Shown: positions 24,301-36,362 of the stretch, piece after piece
Layout of the letters: every line of letters begins with the position of its first letter
Position numbering within the stretch: position 1 is the stretch's first letter
Origin: Diphasiastrum complanatum
Lineage: Eukaryota; Streptophyta; Lycopodiopsida; Lycopodiales; Lycopodiaceae
DNA: 64,000 bases
NCBI GenBank assembly: GCA_029204225.1
Contig: CM055111.1
Location: 15,513,497 to 15,577,496, forward strand
Direction of reading: 5' to 3'
Program-made: the position numbers and the translations under genes
Notes under the pieces: generated by a model
What the model was told of the DNA's origin: nothing
Seen by the model: the letters and a program-made list of their open reading frames with translations, nothing else
The model's database searches: none

Positions 24301-24600
24301 TGCAGGTTGTTACTTCATGCAAGAACCAAATACAGTTTCGAAGGCAATGTCTACACCTAATGCTGGTTAATGGAAAGCAGCGATGGACACTGAATATGAT
24401 TCTCTAATAGAGAATCAAAGATGATCCTCTACAATGATAATCAAGGATGCAAGAATGCAAGTTTTCATAAGAAAAGTAAACACATAGCAATCCAATATCA
24501 TTTTATCAGAGATTTGGTTGAAGAAGAGAAGCTTAACTTAAAGTTTTGTCCCACCAGATCCATGATTGTAGATATCATGGCCAAAGGATTGAAATAGTCA
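21345..24600 (+). mobile_element. Ty1/copia element D, related to C, opposite orientation, fossil
   Basis: The plus strand reads gag (KFKMKVILLAKELWDIVDG, then SLLHQEEARS) at 21350-21925. Next come protease-like FWYLDSGATQHMTHHQ near 23300, GAG-pre-integrase LWHFKLGHLNFNSIQ near 23705, the integrase end near 23920-24350, and an RNase H end (DIMAKG) near 24580. It closely resembles element C in gag, protease and integrase. It is broken and incomplete, with foreign sequence inside gag (see 21930-22990). A purine-rich tract followed by TGTTAGTTTATAG near 24685-24700 may mark its 3' LTR. Confidence 0.92.
21930..22990 (+). repeat. Insertion inside copia element D, possibly a solo LTR, with an internal repeat
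   Basis: Gag sequence stops near 21925 and copia sequence resumes near 23000. The intervening kilobase begins near TGTTGGGAGC (21958), as many LTRs do, and has no recognised protein. Near 22007 and 22092 the phrase GTCCTTGGWTAAGGRCAGG recurs, giving a two-copy repeat of about 85 bp. No target-site duplication was established. Confidence 0.45.
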
Positions 24601-26326
24601 CAAATTTATGTTTTTAAGAGATCTAATGGGTATAGCAGAGATTGAAGATGCTGTAAATAAGTAGTTATAGTTGACTATGAACTGAGAGAGGGATTGTTAG
24701 TTTATAGTGACACTTCACAGTCAATTGATCCATTGATGGTTTTGTTATTAAGGTTAGAGTCTTATTTGTTTAGCTGCTTGATGTCATGTGACATTGAAAG
24801 GCGGTTATATGTAGTTTTAAGCACATGTCATGGAATGATGTCATATGAAGTCGTGAATTTGGAACGTGATACCAACTTGAAGCTTGTCTATATGTACTGT
24901 GTATAGGGATTAATGAACACGCCTTTTTACAAATTGTGTAAAGAATTCATTGTCCTTTCGTATTGATGTTTTGCTTGCATTCATAAATCGAATGAGTGAC
25001 TTTCATTTGCACTAGTAGATCCATATTGTCCTCAGATATCAGAAATCTGTTGATTAGCACAAAAATTCACAATATATGGAATTTGAAAAAACCAGCAAAC
25101 GCTTTGATTGAAACTAGAAATACAATCTAGTACCAGATATACAATATCCTTGGTTGATGACCCTTCTGACAATGCCAATCATGAATAGTAATTCAGGAAA
25201 CCCGGAAAGGCCATACAACAAGCCATTAACAAGTTTTTAATGTCTCCCTTTCAAGGAAGGTTGGATTGACAAGTCATGAAAATAATCATTAGTGAGTATG
25301 ATGCATGAAAAAGGTTTTAGAAATATGGACAAATATGGGATCTGAGCTGGACATTGAAAAGAAAATGTTCTACACCTTTGGAGGGACAAAAGAGCCTTCA
25401 ATATAATGACAGGTACCTCATATTTCCATTCTGTTTATTCCAGTAAAGACTAATCTCAAGTATAAGCTCCTTTTGTCTATCTACCGAAGCACCACTTGTA
25501 CATGCGAGTAAATAAAACAGAGTACATTAGACACAATGTAACGCAAGCCAGAGAAACATTTGCCTTTGATCAACTGAAATAAATTGTTGTAAATGTCTTG
25601 TGACAGTTCACACACAAGCTTCAACCTGCAATTGACCAACACATGGCAAGCACATATCTAAATTTGTTTTTGATCTTCAGTTGATCTGAGATCATAGTGC
25701 TTACGAACTATAAGAAGGAATAAAGAAAACCCACCTGCAAAAAGGCATAAGCAACTTCATACAATATGATGCTTTGATAACAAATTTCCAGCTAGGTTGG
25801 TCGTTACTTACAAGGTCATATACTCCCCATTCATTCCTTTTGCACTAGAGCTATTGAAAATCCAAGTCAACTGCTTAGCATGTATAGACACAGCAATGTG
25901 CAGAGACATGCATATGAACAAATTGTTTTTTTTTTGTTTATATGAATTTTCTGCATAGAAGCAGCCAAGTAACATGAGTGCATTACAATACTGCTGTGGG
26001 AAGAATCAGTAAAAGATGTGCACTTCATTGCACAACAAATAAAAATAACCAGGACACTGCACTGAAATGCATATCAGAAAAAGGTCACATCAACTTAAGA
26101 GTTACAATAAGAGTCACGATAGGATTTGTAGGAACAATTTTGCAGAGAATTGAAACTCGCCGAATTTGCAAACCCTTATCAATATGTGTTGAAAACCTCA
26201 GATTCAAAATAGTTCCACTGTCTATGGATGAAGAGTTTCTCAAATTAGCGATAATAACCAACTGCTATCTTTATCTAAACCACTCTAATTTTCCAAATCG
26301 AAAATTGTGAATCAAGGATCAAAAGC
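24601..26326. other. Stretch downstream of element D and of the FtsJ duplicate
   Basis: The first 300-400 bp are probably LTR of element D. The remainder is AT-rich, with no recognised gene or repeat. It lies just beyond the last FtsJ exon of the left copy and would include that copy's 3' untranslated region; no clear poly(A) signal was identified. Confidence 0.35.
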
Positions 26327-28232
26327 TCATTGATTGACATTATTTTCTCGACCCTTGCCAATGAGGTATATCTCTCTAGAGGAAGAGCGAGTTGCTTTTG
26401 GCCTGAACCATGTGCATAGTTTGAAATGTCCCTTGCATAGCTGAAAGATGCCTGCAACTATTTCAAATATGAGAATCCCTCTATGCAAGCTCAGCCAAAT
26501 TGTTATAATATAACTGAAAACATAACTACAAACACAGATTTTAGTGGTCAAAATGACTTCTTAACGAAGAAAAATACCTTGGCTTTCTTCACCTTCCAGG
26601 AGCTTAATAATAACATTGCCTCCTGGAAGAAGAATCCCAAATTTCTCCTCTTGATGCTGAGCTCCATCAAAACCTTCCTTATGCCTCTTGTTTGCAGTTT
26701 CATCATCATCATTCTCCAGAAAATGACCAAGTGAAAAGTCCAAGGCACGCCTACCTAATTCCGCTGAAAGAGCAGAGTCACGAGTGGCAATACCTGAGAC
26801 AGCAGGGCACATATCCGACAAAATCACCTTGTAACCTTTGCCCTGCACAGCTCTGAAGTAACCGTAAGCCTCAAAATAGGATTGACACTTGTCATTTCAT
26901 ACTTATGAAGATAAGAGCAAAGCATAAGAAACAATAAGGGAAACTGATGAAGACACATCCTGCAGAATACATCTGTATGAAGTATAGGCTTCCAAGTTGT
27001 ACCATGGGTGACAAGGCATTCAGAGAATTAGAGCTGATTTTCATGACATCAGCACAGACTGTCTGCACGCGGTTATCACAGTGATGTACGGGGACCTTCA
27101 CCTTCTATTCTGCACAAAGGAAACAAGTTCAAGTATCATTCAGTCTAATTGTGAGTTTGTGAGGTTGGAACATATCCAAATTCACAAATTCCATTTGAGT
27201 GATCAGTAGCCTCATTAGCTAAAGCTTAGAAGAAAATAACTCAAAAGTCAAAAAAACTCTATATCAGACCAACAACATAAAGTCAAATTCTTAGCCAGCA
27301 AGCATCGCTTATGCTTCATCAATACCCAAGCATAAGTATTAAGTAGATATCCAATTTTCTTGACAATCTGGATTCTTTTCAGAACTCACGAGTGCCAACT
27401 AAGAAGTAGCTGATGAATAACAAGAACAAAACAAAAAGAAACAAGAAATTGACATAACATGTCCTGAAGCAAATACACGAATTAGCAAGACAGAGACAAA
27501 ATATAAAAACTAGAAATAAGGGCGGCTACTTGGCTTCTCACTTTTCTGAAATCTCTCTGTAAGACTAAGCATTTTGAAAAAAGGTCAAAACCACTCACTC
27601 CTAGAATAAAATTTGAATTTTCTCTCAAATTTCTTATAAGAGTATTTTATGGAGTAATAAAACAATTGACTTGTTTAACTAGTTCATATAAGCATCCCGG
27701 CAGGTACAAAGATAAGAAATATAAGATTTATGGATTATTTACTCCATGCACAACAGAATCAGACATGTTTCAAGAAATATAAGGCACCAAAATTATGTGA
27801 ACATAGCACATCATGGCTGCACCCTTTTTTCAAAATTAACAAGCAAAGGTCCAACTTATGCTCGTTTCAGACAACTGCCCGCCGGCGAGTCCCTTATTTA
27901 AAGTGGAGTCCTCTAATTGGTCCATTAGTTATTATGAGTTGCCACCATGTACCACACATAGGGGCAAATTGAGAATGGTTTTTTGTGCTGGGGGACCTTG
28001 CCTTGCACGTTGAGTTGCAAGGGGCAATTTCAAGAAAATGGACCAATTGCATGGGAGGAATTTAAATGGGCCAATCAGTTTGCAACACTCAGTTGAACAC
28101 TTACCAGCAAGGTCTGAAAGAGGGGTGATTTGTTGCCAGTCATCTCACTTGCCAAGGCTTAAAAAATGGGTGACAGAAAAAGGGCGAGGCAAATGCATTT
28201 GCTGCTAGTCTTTGACCACCCTTAGTTTGGCT

Positions 28233-28439
28233 CTTAGTTGCCCGTTCCGGAACGGAACACGTTCTGGAATGCGTTCCATTCCGGAACGATGCCCTTAAAA
28301 AAAAATACGTTTTCTTTACAAAGGATTTCATTCATTAAATAAGTAAAATAATTAAATTTTTATGAATTTCGTTCCGACCAGGAACGTTCCGGAACGTACG
28401 GAACGTTCCGACCCATTTTGGTTGGAACGGGCTTCTAAG
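28233..28439. mobile_element. 207-bp MITE-like element made of GTTCCGGAAC words
   Basis: The ends are inverted: CTTAGTTGCCCGTTCC at 28233-28248 and the complement of CTTAGAAGCCCGTTCC at 28424-28439. Inside, GTTCC/GGAAC words recur more than ten times. GTTTGGCTCTTA just left (28226) and GTTTGGCTTA just right (28440) may be an imperfect target-site duplication. It lies in the intron between FtsJ exons 3 and 4. Confidence 0.6.
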
Positions 28440-28556
28440 GTTTGGCTTATACAAAAAAAAATTGTTACAACTATCATCAATAGATGTACGAAGTTACAAA
28501 CCCCGTCGTAGTTGGCTTACAGAACGATCTTTAGTCTGAAAGTTACCAATGTTTAA

Positions 28557-28650
28557 CGAATCGCCCGATTCGAACAACGAATCGTGGTTTGAATCGGAAA
28601 TGTTTTCGAATCGGTTTAGGGTTTAGGGTAGAAAAAGGTTTGAATCGAAT
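28557..28650. repeat. CGAATC/GATTCG word cluster with two telomere-like units
   Basis: About seven copies of GAATCG or its complement lie within 95 bp, interrupted near 28612-28627 by (TTTAGGG)2. It is similar in style to the neighbouring GTTCCGGAAC element but with a different word. Confidence 0.7.
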
Positions 28651-29417
28651 TTCTGATATTGCACTGAACATACAGAGTATATGGATAACTGTATGGTTGT
28701 AATCTATACTTGTGTAAATGTAGGCTATATGCTTTATGTACCATGATTTTTTGATTCCCTGTATATGTGCATAGAAAATTCAGAATGCTTCTATATATAA
28801 TCATAACATTTACAACATGTATTATGTAATTAGAATTTAGTACACATGGAAGTACCTATTCTTTGGTGGGATAAAGAGTCACCAAGAGGAATACTGAAAA
28901 GAAAGTGAAGCCAAGAACGAATCAAAACTTCAACAACTTTAACAGATATTTTCTTTGAACTAAACTTTTTATTTTATTTTGTACAGCACTATTTTCAGCT
29001 TACAGAGCTTTTGCATCGAGGTTCATCTAACGTGTTTGTAAAACCGTCACAAACTAGGTTTACAAAATGAAACTTCAAATCAACCAAAGTTTTACAGTGT
29101 AAAGTGTTGTGAATTCATAGATTCCAGAATGATGTTCCGGAATGGGCGTAGTATATACTGTTTTTTAATTAGAAAATTTGAAATTTTGAACAAAAAATTG
29201 GGGGTTTAGGGTATTCAAAGGGATGCCTTTAGGGGTAGATATAAACCATGAAATTTTAAAAATGAGCCAGAAACGGATTAATCCACAAGAAAAACCCTGA
29301 ATAAATTGGTTTTTAGAATTGCTCAGATTTCAGATGCACAGCAAAAATTGAATGCAGTCACTCCATCTGGAAAGGAATGACCAAAGCTCATCTTCTCATT
29401 AAACTTTCCAACCTGTG

Positions 29418-29520
29418 TTGCAGCGGATCGCGATCCGCTGCAAAAACGTTCCGGATCGTGCGATCCGGAACGTTAGCGATCCGCAACCTGGATTGCAATT
29501 TTTTTTTTTTTTTTTTTTTT
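29418..29520. repeat. Double palindrome (GGATCGCGATCC word) followed by T22
   Basis: 29418-29443 is a perfect 26-bp palindrome centred on GGATCGCGATCC. 29445-29458 pairs with 29461-29474 (AACGTTCCGGATCG) with a 2-nt gap. GCGATCCGCAACC follows and then a run of 22 T. The right-arm copy (63529-63631) has a T/A run one base longer. Confidence 0.95.
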
Positions 29521-29717
29521 GTGGAAAAAGTAGTAATGGCCAAATTTTTTTTTTGTTTTTGAGTTTAATACTAACTAAATCAGTTTTGAATGGTGTTCTG
29601 ATGCCAATGGTTTGCAGATCTATTGATTCCGTTTTCTGTTAGAAAATGATAGAAAGAGTTAGAAGGAGCCTTCCTTAGATTGGCAGGAATTGTATACTTC
29701 TTTTGGAATAGCTGAAA

Positions 29718-29800
29718 CAGGGGGTTCGGGGGGCGGTAGACCCCCGGTGGGGGGTTTGGGGGGCAACGCCCCCAACGGCGGGGTCCGGCCCCGACGGTAA
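29718..29800. repeat. GC-rich block with four G-runs, potential G-quadruplex
   Basis: G-runs of 5 or 6 lie at 29720-29724, 29728-29733, 29749-29754 and 29758-29763, interleaved with C-runs that could instead pair with them. The block is copied at about 63248-63330. Confidence 0.7.
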
Positions 29801-30057
29801 GGCCTCTTCATGATTTGGCCTTCCAACTCCCTGAGTGAAAACACACTTTTTGGTGTTTCGCACCCGAAACAGTCGGCAGACTACACAGTCCAAATTTCTG
29901 AAACCATATGAAAATGCAGCCAGTTTTCTTAAACCATCTACTGATGTCCAGATTTCTAATCAATGTAGCCCGCAGCCATCTGAAACCAAGCAACAGATCT
30001 GCATAACAATTGCTTTTTTGATATCCTTTCACATGATACCCATATTGGCAACTATAC

Positions 30058-30116
30058 AAAAAAAAAAAAAAAAAAAATTGCGTTCCGGGAAACCCTAATG
30101 GGAAATCCCGGAACGC
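30058..30116. repeat. A20 run followed by TCCCGGAACGC hairpin
   Basis: An A20 run is followed by GCGTTCCGGGA (30080-30090), a 15-nt loop containing AACCCTAATGGG, and TCCCGGAACGC (30106-30116). In the right arm the run is 18 long. Confidence 0.93.
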
Positions 30117-30248
30117 GGACTGCAACCTTGTTTCCAACTAAGGGAATACACATTAATTAAAAACTGATCTTGTTACTCTTACTCATCATTTACATTTTCA
30201 ATGTTCTCCTTGTATTCAACGCTGTGGGGAATCAGGATATTTTGAACA

Positions 30249-30262
30249 TAGCTTGGTATCAG
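30249..30262 (+). other. Isolated tRNA-Met primer-binding-like site
   Basis: TTGGTATCAGAGC matches the usual LTR-retrotransposon primer-binding site, but no gag or pol follows. It may be the trace of a non-coding or very decayed LTR element. It is mirrored near 62790 in the right arm. Confidence 0.35.
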
Positions 30263-31447
30263 AGCATCTTCATGGACAGGCAGCAAGAGGGACGCAACCT
30301 TCCATAGGTTCCATAGTTCCAACAGCTCGCTACTATCTCTTTAATTTAATTTGCATTTGTGGATCAAAAGATGGAGTTTTCAAATATTGGCTCCAGTTTT
30401 CTCTGCAGTGGTCAGGTCCTAGATTGCTAGCTGCATTGGCTTCTTTCATCAGATCGCTAAAGGAGAAGCAATTTTTTGAGCAAATCAATTTACAAAGTCC
30501 TAGTCACTGGAAGTGCACATTCACGGCTTTCAAAATTTTCAGTATTTTTATGAATCTGTGTAGATTCTTATACTAATGTGTTTCCTATGGTAGAGTGCTG
30601 CAAATGCACTTTATGGTTTGGCAATTGAAGGTCTAAAACTCAAGTTACTGCAGTTTCAAGTCGAGGAGAATTTCATACTTCAGTATTGACATCTATTATT
30701 CATAATCAGATTGGATTAACTTCTTTCCTAAAATAAGGTGAGGACCCAACCCTTTCTGGTTGCGAATCAGATTCTTATAAATCACAAAATTGAAGTTGCC
30801 GTCTTTTGGGATGGTGAGCATAACATCCTTTCATCACACGGGAGCCAGCTACTATAGACTTTTCCAACAATAACACAGGCTTTGATTGTGTTTTTCTTCT
30901 CTACAATGATGATTTAATGGTTGCTACAAAATTCTGATCCGTTTAGAAGCATTTTGGGAAGTTTGATTAAATTGCAACTTATGCTTTTATGCTAAGGATA
31001 CCATAAGTATTACTTGTTGGTTAAGGATTTCTTTCTGTTGGGTTTGAAATGGATTTTTGAATTGTTTATCGCATTTATATATTCCCTGAGCTTTTTCCGA
31101 GGACATTCATATGAGCTCTTACATTATATATGTGAATTCAGAGATACGATCTCTCACAAAATTTTCCTCTCACTTTAGAGTTCATTCAATTTCTTCACGA
31201 ATCTTCATCGAAGTAGTGGCCAGCTTTATGTTCACTTATTTTTTGAGGTTGTTTATGCCCCTTCAACTAGTCTAATTTTGTACAATTCCAAGCCAGCCTA
31301 TCTTAATGTCATGATGGTCAGATTCTTGTTTCTGTTATTCCATAGTGGACATTTTTCACAGTCTATTCTTTTTGCTATGTTCTCCTTTTCTCTATCTAGC
31401 TCTCTGTTTAGCTTTGGGAGCTTATTTGAGTTCTTGGTTCGTAGCAT

Positions 31448-31513
31448 GGTTGCAGCAGATCTGCTGCAACCACCGGATTGCGATCTGCTGCAACCACATT
31501 TTGGAACGTTCCA
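31448..31513. repeat. Palindrome cluster (GCAGATCTGC word)
   Basis: 31448-31471 is a perfect 24-bp palindrome (GGTTGCAGCAGA and its complement). A second CTGCTGCAACC lies near 31485, and the 12-bp palindrome TGGAACGTTCCA at 31502-31513. It is mirrored at 61537-61602. Confidence 0.95.
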
Positions 31514-32620
31514 GACAGTGGATAGCCAAAAATATTTGCAATTTTTATACCATTTTAATGCAATGCAGCATGTCCTGACAAGGATTCATAAATATGAATA
31601 TCTAAGCCAGAAGCAAGTAGGCTATTTTTTGGCAAGAGATGAATGATTCATCATTTTTTAGCACTTGGATTCTTTAGTGTGAACTTGAAATATCAGAAGA
31701 CCAGTCAAGGATTCTGGTTCTGTTGTACTTTTAAATCTATTATGATGCCTGATCTACCCTTAAGCAGTTGCTTATATCTATCTTTGAGCATTTAAACAAT
31801 GAACATCAAAGATGAGGTACTGGTTTTATGAATTGCTGATTTACTTCTAAGTTTTCACTTAGTCAAGAAGGAATTTTCTAAAGTTTTGCATTGCTTAGGT
31901 CTTTCAAATGATCTACATTTAGATTTGTCAATATAGGTTATTTTCATTGTTGGCAAACCATTTTCCTTTTAATGTGGTTTTAGCCTTTAGGTAGGTTTAC
32001 TAGTTTATTCTTTCTGTGAGTATTTTTAAAAATCTGGCATTTATGGTTCTTGGTTTTGAATGCAGTTGCAATGTAGAGCAAGTGGTTCATATGACTTTGA
32101 GGAATGGTTTTCATGAATAGGGTTTAAATTTGTTTGGATGTGATTGGCTCTGTTGTCCTCCAAAAGAGTTTGGCTGACCATGTTAGAGTCTGAACCGTGC
32201 ATGAAGCTTCAGTTCACTGGGTCCTTGAATCAACAGCATATTATCTAGTTTCGTGAAAAGCTTCCAACATGAGATGGAGTCTAGTCTTGTTATTTCCAAA
32301 GATCACATCTTTACAGAAGCCATGTTAAACAAATGGAGAGTGTGGTGAACTTTGATTTGGACCTTGATTCATTTGCCTTCAAAAGGCATGTCCTTAATTA
32401 CTTTCCTGCCTACTGAAAAACAAAAAAACATCTTTGGCTCTTCATCGGGCAACACTTCACAAGTTGTCTTTCATTTCTTTGATCTCTTATTTTCATATTA
32501 AAATTGGTAGAAATCATAGAGATATCAAATTTCTTGGTTACATGTAATTTGAATCAGCTTCACTATCTAACAAAGAGGATATATAGTGATGTTGGGTCTA
32601 GGATAATAGCCGACAAAGAA

Positions 32621-33022
32621 GAGTATAGAAACTGCTACACTAGGTAGAGATACTTGATTTTGCATATAGATAGTAGCCTCAAGATTGAGGGTACCGGTAC
32701 TACAAAAAGGAATCTAATACTGCTGCATGATTGTGTGGAAGCTGAGACAATGGAAATGCTAAAGATCGTGATTACCATCACACTCATGAGGATGTAGTAG
32801 CATGATATAAATGATCATTCTACAAGGAAGAGAGTAGGAACTGCTGCAAAATGTAGAGATACTTGAGTTGCAAATAGGAAACTACTAGTCTTAAGAATAA
32901 GGGTACTGGTACCACAAAAAGGAATTTAATGTTGTCGCATGATTGTGTGGAAGCTGCAAAATTGGAACACCAAAGATTGCCATTAGTATCATTATCATGA
33001 GGTCGGAGCAGCATGATATATA
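32621..33022. repeat. Two-copy tandem repeat, unit about 211 bp
   Basis: The unit starts GAGTATAGAAACTGCT at 32621 and recurs as GAGTAGGAACTGCT at 32832, with the same order of blocks (TAGAGATACTTGA, GGTACYRGTAC, GATTGTGTGGAAGCTG). A partial third piece (GTGGAAGCTGCAAAATTGG) lies near 33433. It is mirrored in the right arm at 60028-60429. Confidence 0.85.
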
Positions 33023-36000
33023 TGCCCAGGCCCCAATGTAAAGTGCGTTAAGGGTACTCTCTTGATAATGTGGCCACTCTCATGCTCAGTGATTGGAACA
33101 AAGCTCATCAAGTGATTGAAAATCAGGAGGATGTGTGGAAATCAAGCTCAAGTATAAGGTGTCCTTGTAATAGTATAGAGTAGTCTATTCAAAAAACTCC
33201 AAAACTTTGGTATAAGCTATCAGACTGAAGGCTGAAACTCAAGGCACTAAGGCATCTGCCAAGCAAGATCAACAAAGGAAAACAAAAATTCCTTTCTCAA
33301 AGGTAAACCATTGAAGAAATAAGGTTTTTTCATCTGTGAGGACACACTGCTCTCTCCCTTTCCTCTAATTAAGAGTAGGACCATCCTTGTAGGTAATGGA
33401 ATAACGAGTTTTCTTGAGACCAGTACCCTTGTGGAAGCTGCAAAATTGGAACACCAAAGTTGTGATCTAAAAATCAAGTACCAAACTGTTGAAGTAACAC
33501 GTTGTATGAGTTTATGTGCTTGTCTCCCATCTAGATGGGATCTAAAACTGGAGGAAGGACTGAACCTGACATAAAACTTTAGCATGCCTCTTCTATCTAT
33601 TAGATTAAGGTGTAGGATCTTGCCTCTCATTAACACATGTCAACTTTGTATCTCATAAATTATTGTTGGTTCAATACGCTGATATTTCTGAAGATATCAA
33701 CTATTCAGATCTCTTGTCTGTGTGTCTTCGTATCTCATTTATCTGCCCTTGTCTCTCATCTGTACTAAGTATAAGAGACTGAAGTTGTAAAGGCTCATTG
33801 AGGACTAACCTGATATAGTACCTACTTAATAGGATACAGTGTTCCACAGTCCAGAAATCAGACAGAATATCCAAACCATATTGGAAATCCATGATCACCC
33901 CTAAGTCTGGGAGTTTGCACCAGTATCCACAATCCATCCACTAGATGCCAACTGTGGCATATTTTACCATTAAGGTCCCATTCCACCAAGTAGATGCCTT
34001 GCCAGATTTGAATGATTACTTAGAGCTTATGCATCAGTTTAGGCCTGTCTCAAATGACGCCTTTTACTCACTTATATAGCGACAGCCTGGGCTACCTACG
34101 ACAAGGACTTAAGGGCAACTAACTCGCACATGCATGTCCAGTCTAGCTGCCAAGTAACTGTTAAGAAGCTCCTTGACTTAAGTCATTGTTTAATGTGACT
34201 TAATTGCACTGGTCACCTAATCTTTTGGGCTTCCTTCTACACAAAGATACAACTGACTAACCCTAGATTATCGGGGTGGACCAAGTAGTAAGCATGATAT
34301 ACGAACGGTTGGTACAGCAATAGCTTGTCAATATAATACCAGCAATGGCTCAGCTGAAGGCTGCATTTTAATTCCTTATCTATTTTCAATGTTTTGTTTT
34401 TCTGCAGCAGAAAACTAACAGCAGCACTGTAAAGAATGCTGCATAAAGCTTGTCTAAGCCCAACAGAAGTTATCAATCAAGTCAGATTTTCAACAAGAAG
34501 CCCATCAGAGTAATTAATTGAAGCCATGTTTTATGGTTTTAGACCCGAAATTCAAGAAATCAGTGGCTGAACTTCTGCAATAGATAATGAGGAAAATAAT
34601 GTTATTGACAGAATTCGTAGTCTCTTGGGTAGACCTGCTGTGGACTAAGTATTGACAACCAACAAGGGAAACCCATACACAAAAGAAACAAGAAATTGAA
34701 ATCAACATGAGAGATGTCAAGGAAATCAGCAAGAAATAGACAATATGCAGAAAACTAGAAACAAAACCTAACACATCATGTGCCTACGCATTCTTTAGAA
34801 ATTCTCTCTAAGATTCAGTAAGAGTATCCTCTTTAGCTTGATAGAACAAAAAACATAGATTGATCACACTTGTGATTCATATTGTGGAAGCCTATCAATG
34901 ACTGATAATATGATTCAACAAGTCCCATTTCAGGAAACACATATTTTTGATACAAAACAGTGGCAATCGAATCATTGAGTTACCTCAGTGTCAAAAAGAT
35001 TGTCAACTGGTTGGGAAGTATACAGTAGGAATCAAATACAAAGCATCAACCACCAATTTTTGAATCTCATCTGCTCTTAGCCAAAAGCTCACCTTCACAT
35101 CTACTCCAATAATAGCACCACCTTGTTTATAAGAGCCCAGATTTTGGCATGCAACCTGCAGAAATTCCAAAAAGTGTAACCATCGTAAAACTTGCCAGCA
35201 GTAGGACCTATGCTAGAGCTCCCCGTAACACTTTTCCCATTAAAGATCTGCAATGTGATTCTAAGCCTGAAACACGAAAGTGTGCTCAAATAAGGAAGCA
35301 AGTAAATGTTGTAATTTAGCACAAGTGACCATCATTATGGCCAAATTTACAGTGCGGTCTGATGATGTTGACATAGACTGATTTCCATCAGAGTACAAAA
35401 TGAAGCAGGTAGCTTCAAGAATAAAAATAAAGAACAAACAAGCAAAGTTCAGGAGATGACATAGACTTCGAACACCTAGGGCCATATATAACCTCTTAAC
35501 TTTAGAAATACATATCCCTTTCTCATCGTATTCTGGAAAGGCCCTGAAACATCTTGAGCAAGCAACGGCAAAATGACTTATTACCAAGACGTGCTCACTC
35601 TTAATTTTCACACTCATTAGTGTTTTGATAGGCTGAGTGAGTGAACTATATACACTCACTAGCAGCCCAACAAGCACAGGCTGGCAGATGGTGGTCCAAT
35701 GTACTCCATGCCCGAAGTGTCCAACAAACATAGAGGTTGTCATACTTAAAAACTACAATTGTACACAGGTAAAAATGAACCTTTGTGAAGAATAACAACT
35801 ACCAATCTAGAAACACATCAACATATTGAATGAAGTGTTGAGCTCAAAGACAGAGTAAGCATTTTATGCGAGGTTGTAAATCAAGATGCTTTTATCGGTG
35901 AGTATCGCATCATAGTCACAAAACATCATGATTCGAACCCTTTTGAGTAGATTTTAATCAGAATGTTGAAAACAATAATCAAATTTTTTTGTTTTTTTCA

Positions 36001-36362
36001 TACTCTGGTTCACAGTTAATAGGATTGCTAAACATTTTACAGGTGATTTTTAGGCGACAGGATACTTCACAGTATTTGGGTATCAATCACCATATCACCC
36101 ATCTTCCATCTGGATCTCTATTTAGTACTATCAGTAACCTTATTATTTTTTAGCATGATCTAGCATCCTGATTAGCTAAAACCTTTAAACACAATTTCTC
36201 AAGATAGCTAAGCAATGTGTTTTTGTTTGAAAAACCTACTCAATTCAAATCTTTTGGATTTTGCTAACCAGATTAATGTTGTTAAAAAAATTAGTTGCAG
36301 CAGATCATGATCATCAGCAATCCACAACCCAGACTGCGAAAAAATATATGTATGTTTCAGAC

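Larger units (their letters stand above)
26327..35155 (-). pseudogene. 5'-truncated inverted duplicate of an FtsJ/RrmJ-type rRNA 2'-O-methyltransferase gene (exons 3-6)
   Basis: Minus-strand exons are 35155-35093 (VACQNLGSYKQGGAIIGVDVK after TTCTGCAG), 27104-27003 (KVKVPVHHCDNRVQTVCADV), 26842-26578 (GKGYKVILSDMCPAVSG to GNVIIKLLEGEES) and 26451-26327 (WFRPKATRSSSREIYLIG, stop). All junctions are GT-AG and keep frame. Residues matching the RrmJ catalytic Asp (LSDM), Lys (VIIK) and Glu (SSREIY) are present. Exons 1-2, which hold the first catalytic Lys and the SAM-binding motif, are absent on this side because the duplicated segment begins at 40002, inside intron 2. This copy therefore cannot encode an active enzyme. 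Its exons 4-6 look intact, so the duplication is recent, or these exons are the only sequenced version of a gene whose right-hand 3' part lies past the window. The 8-kb intron 3 holds palindromic loci and repeats. Confidence 0.85.

Noticed and set aside
29659-29844. Proline-rich open frame over the G-run block
   Set aside because: It is a by-product of the GC-rich repeat, found in several frames at once.
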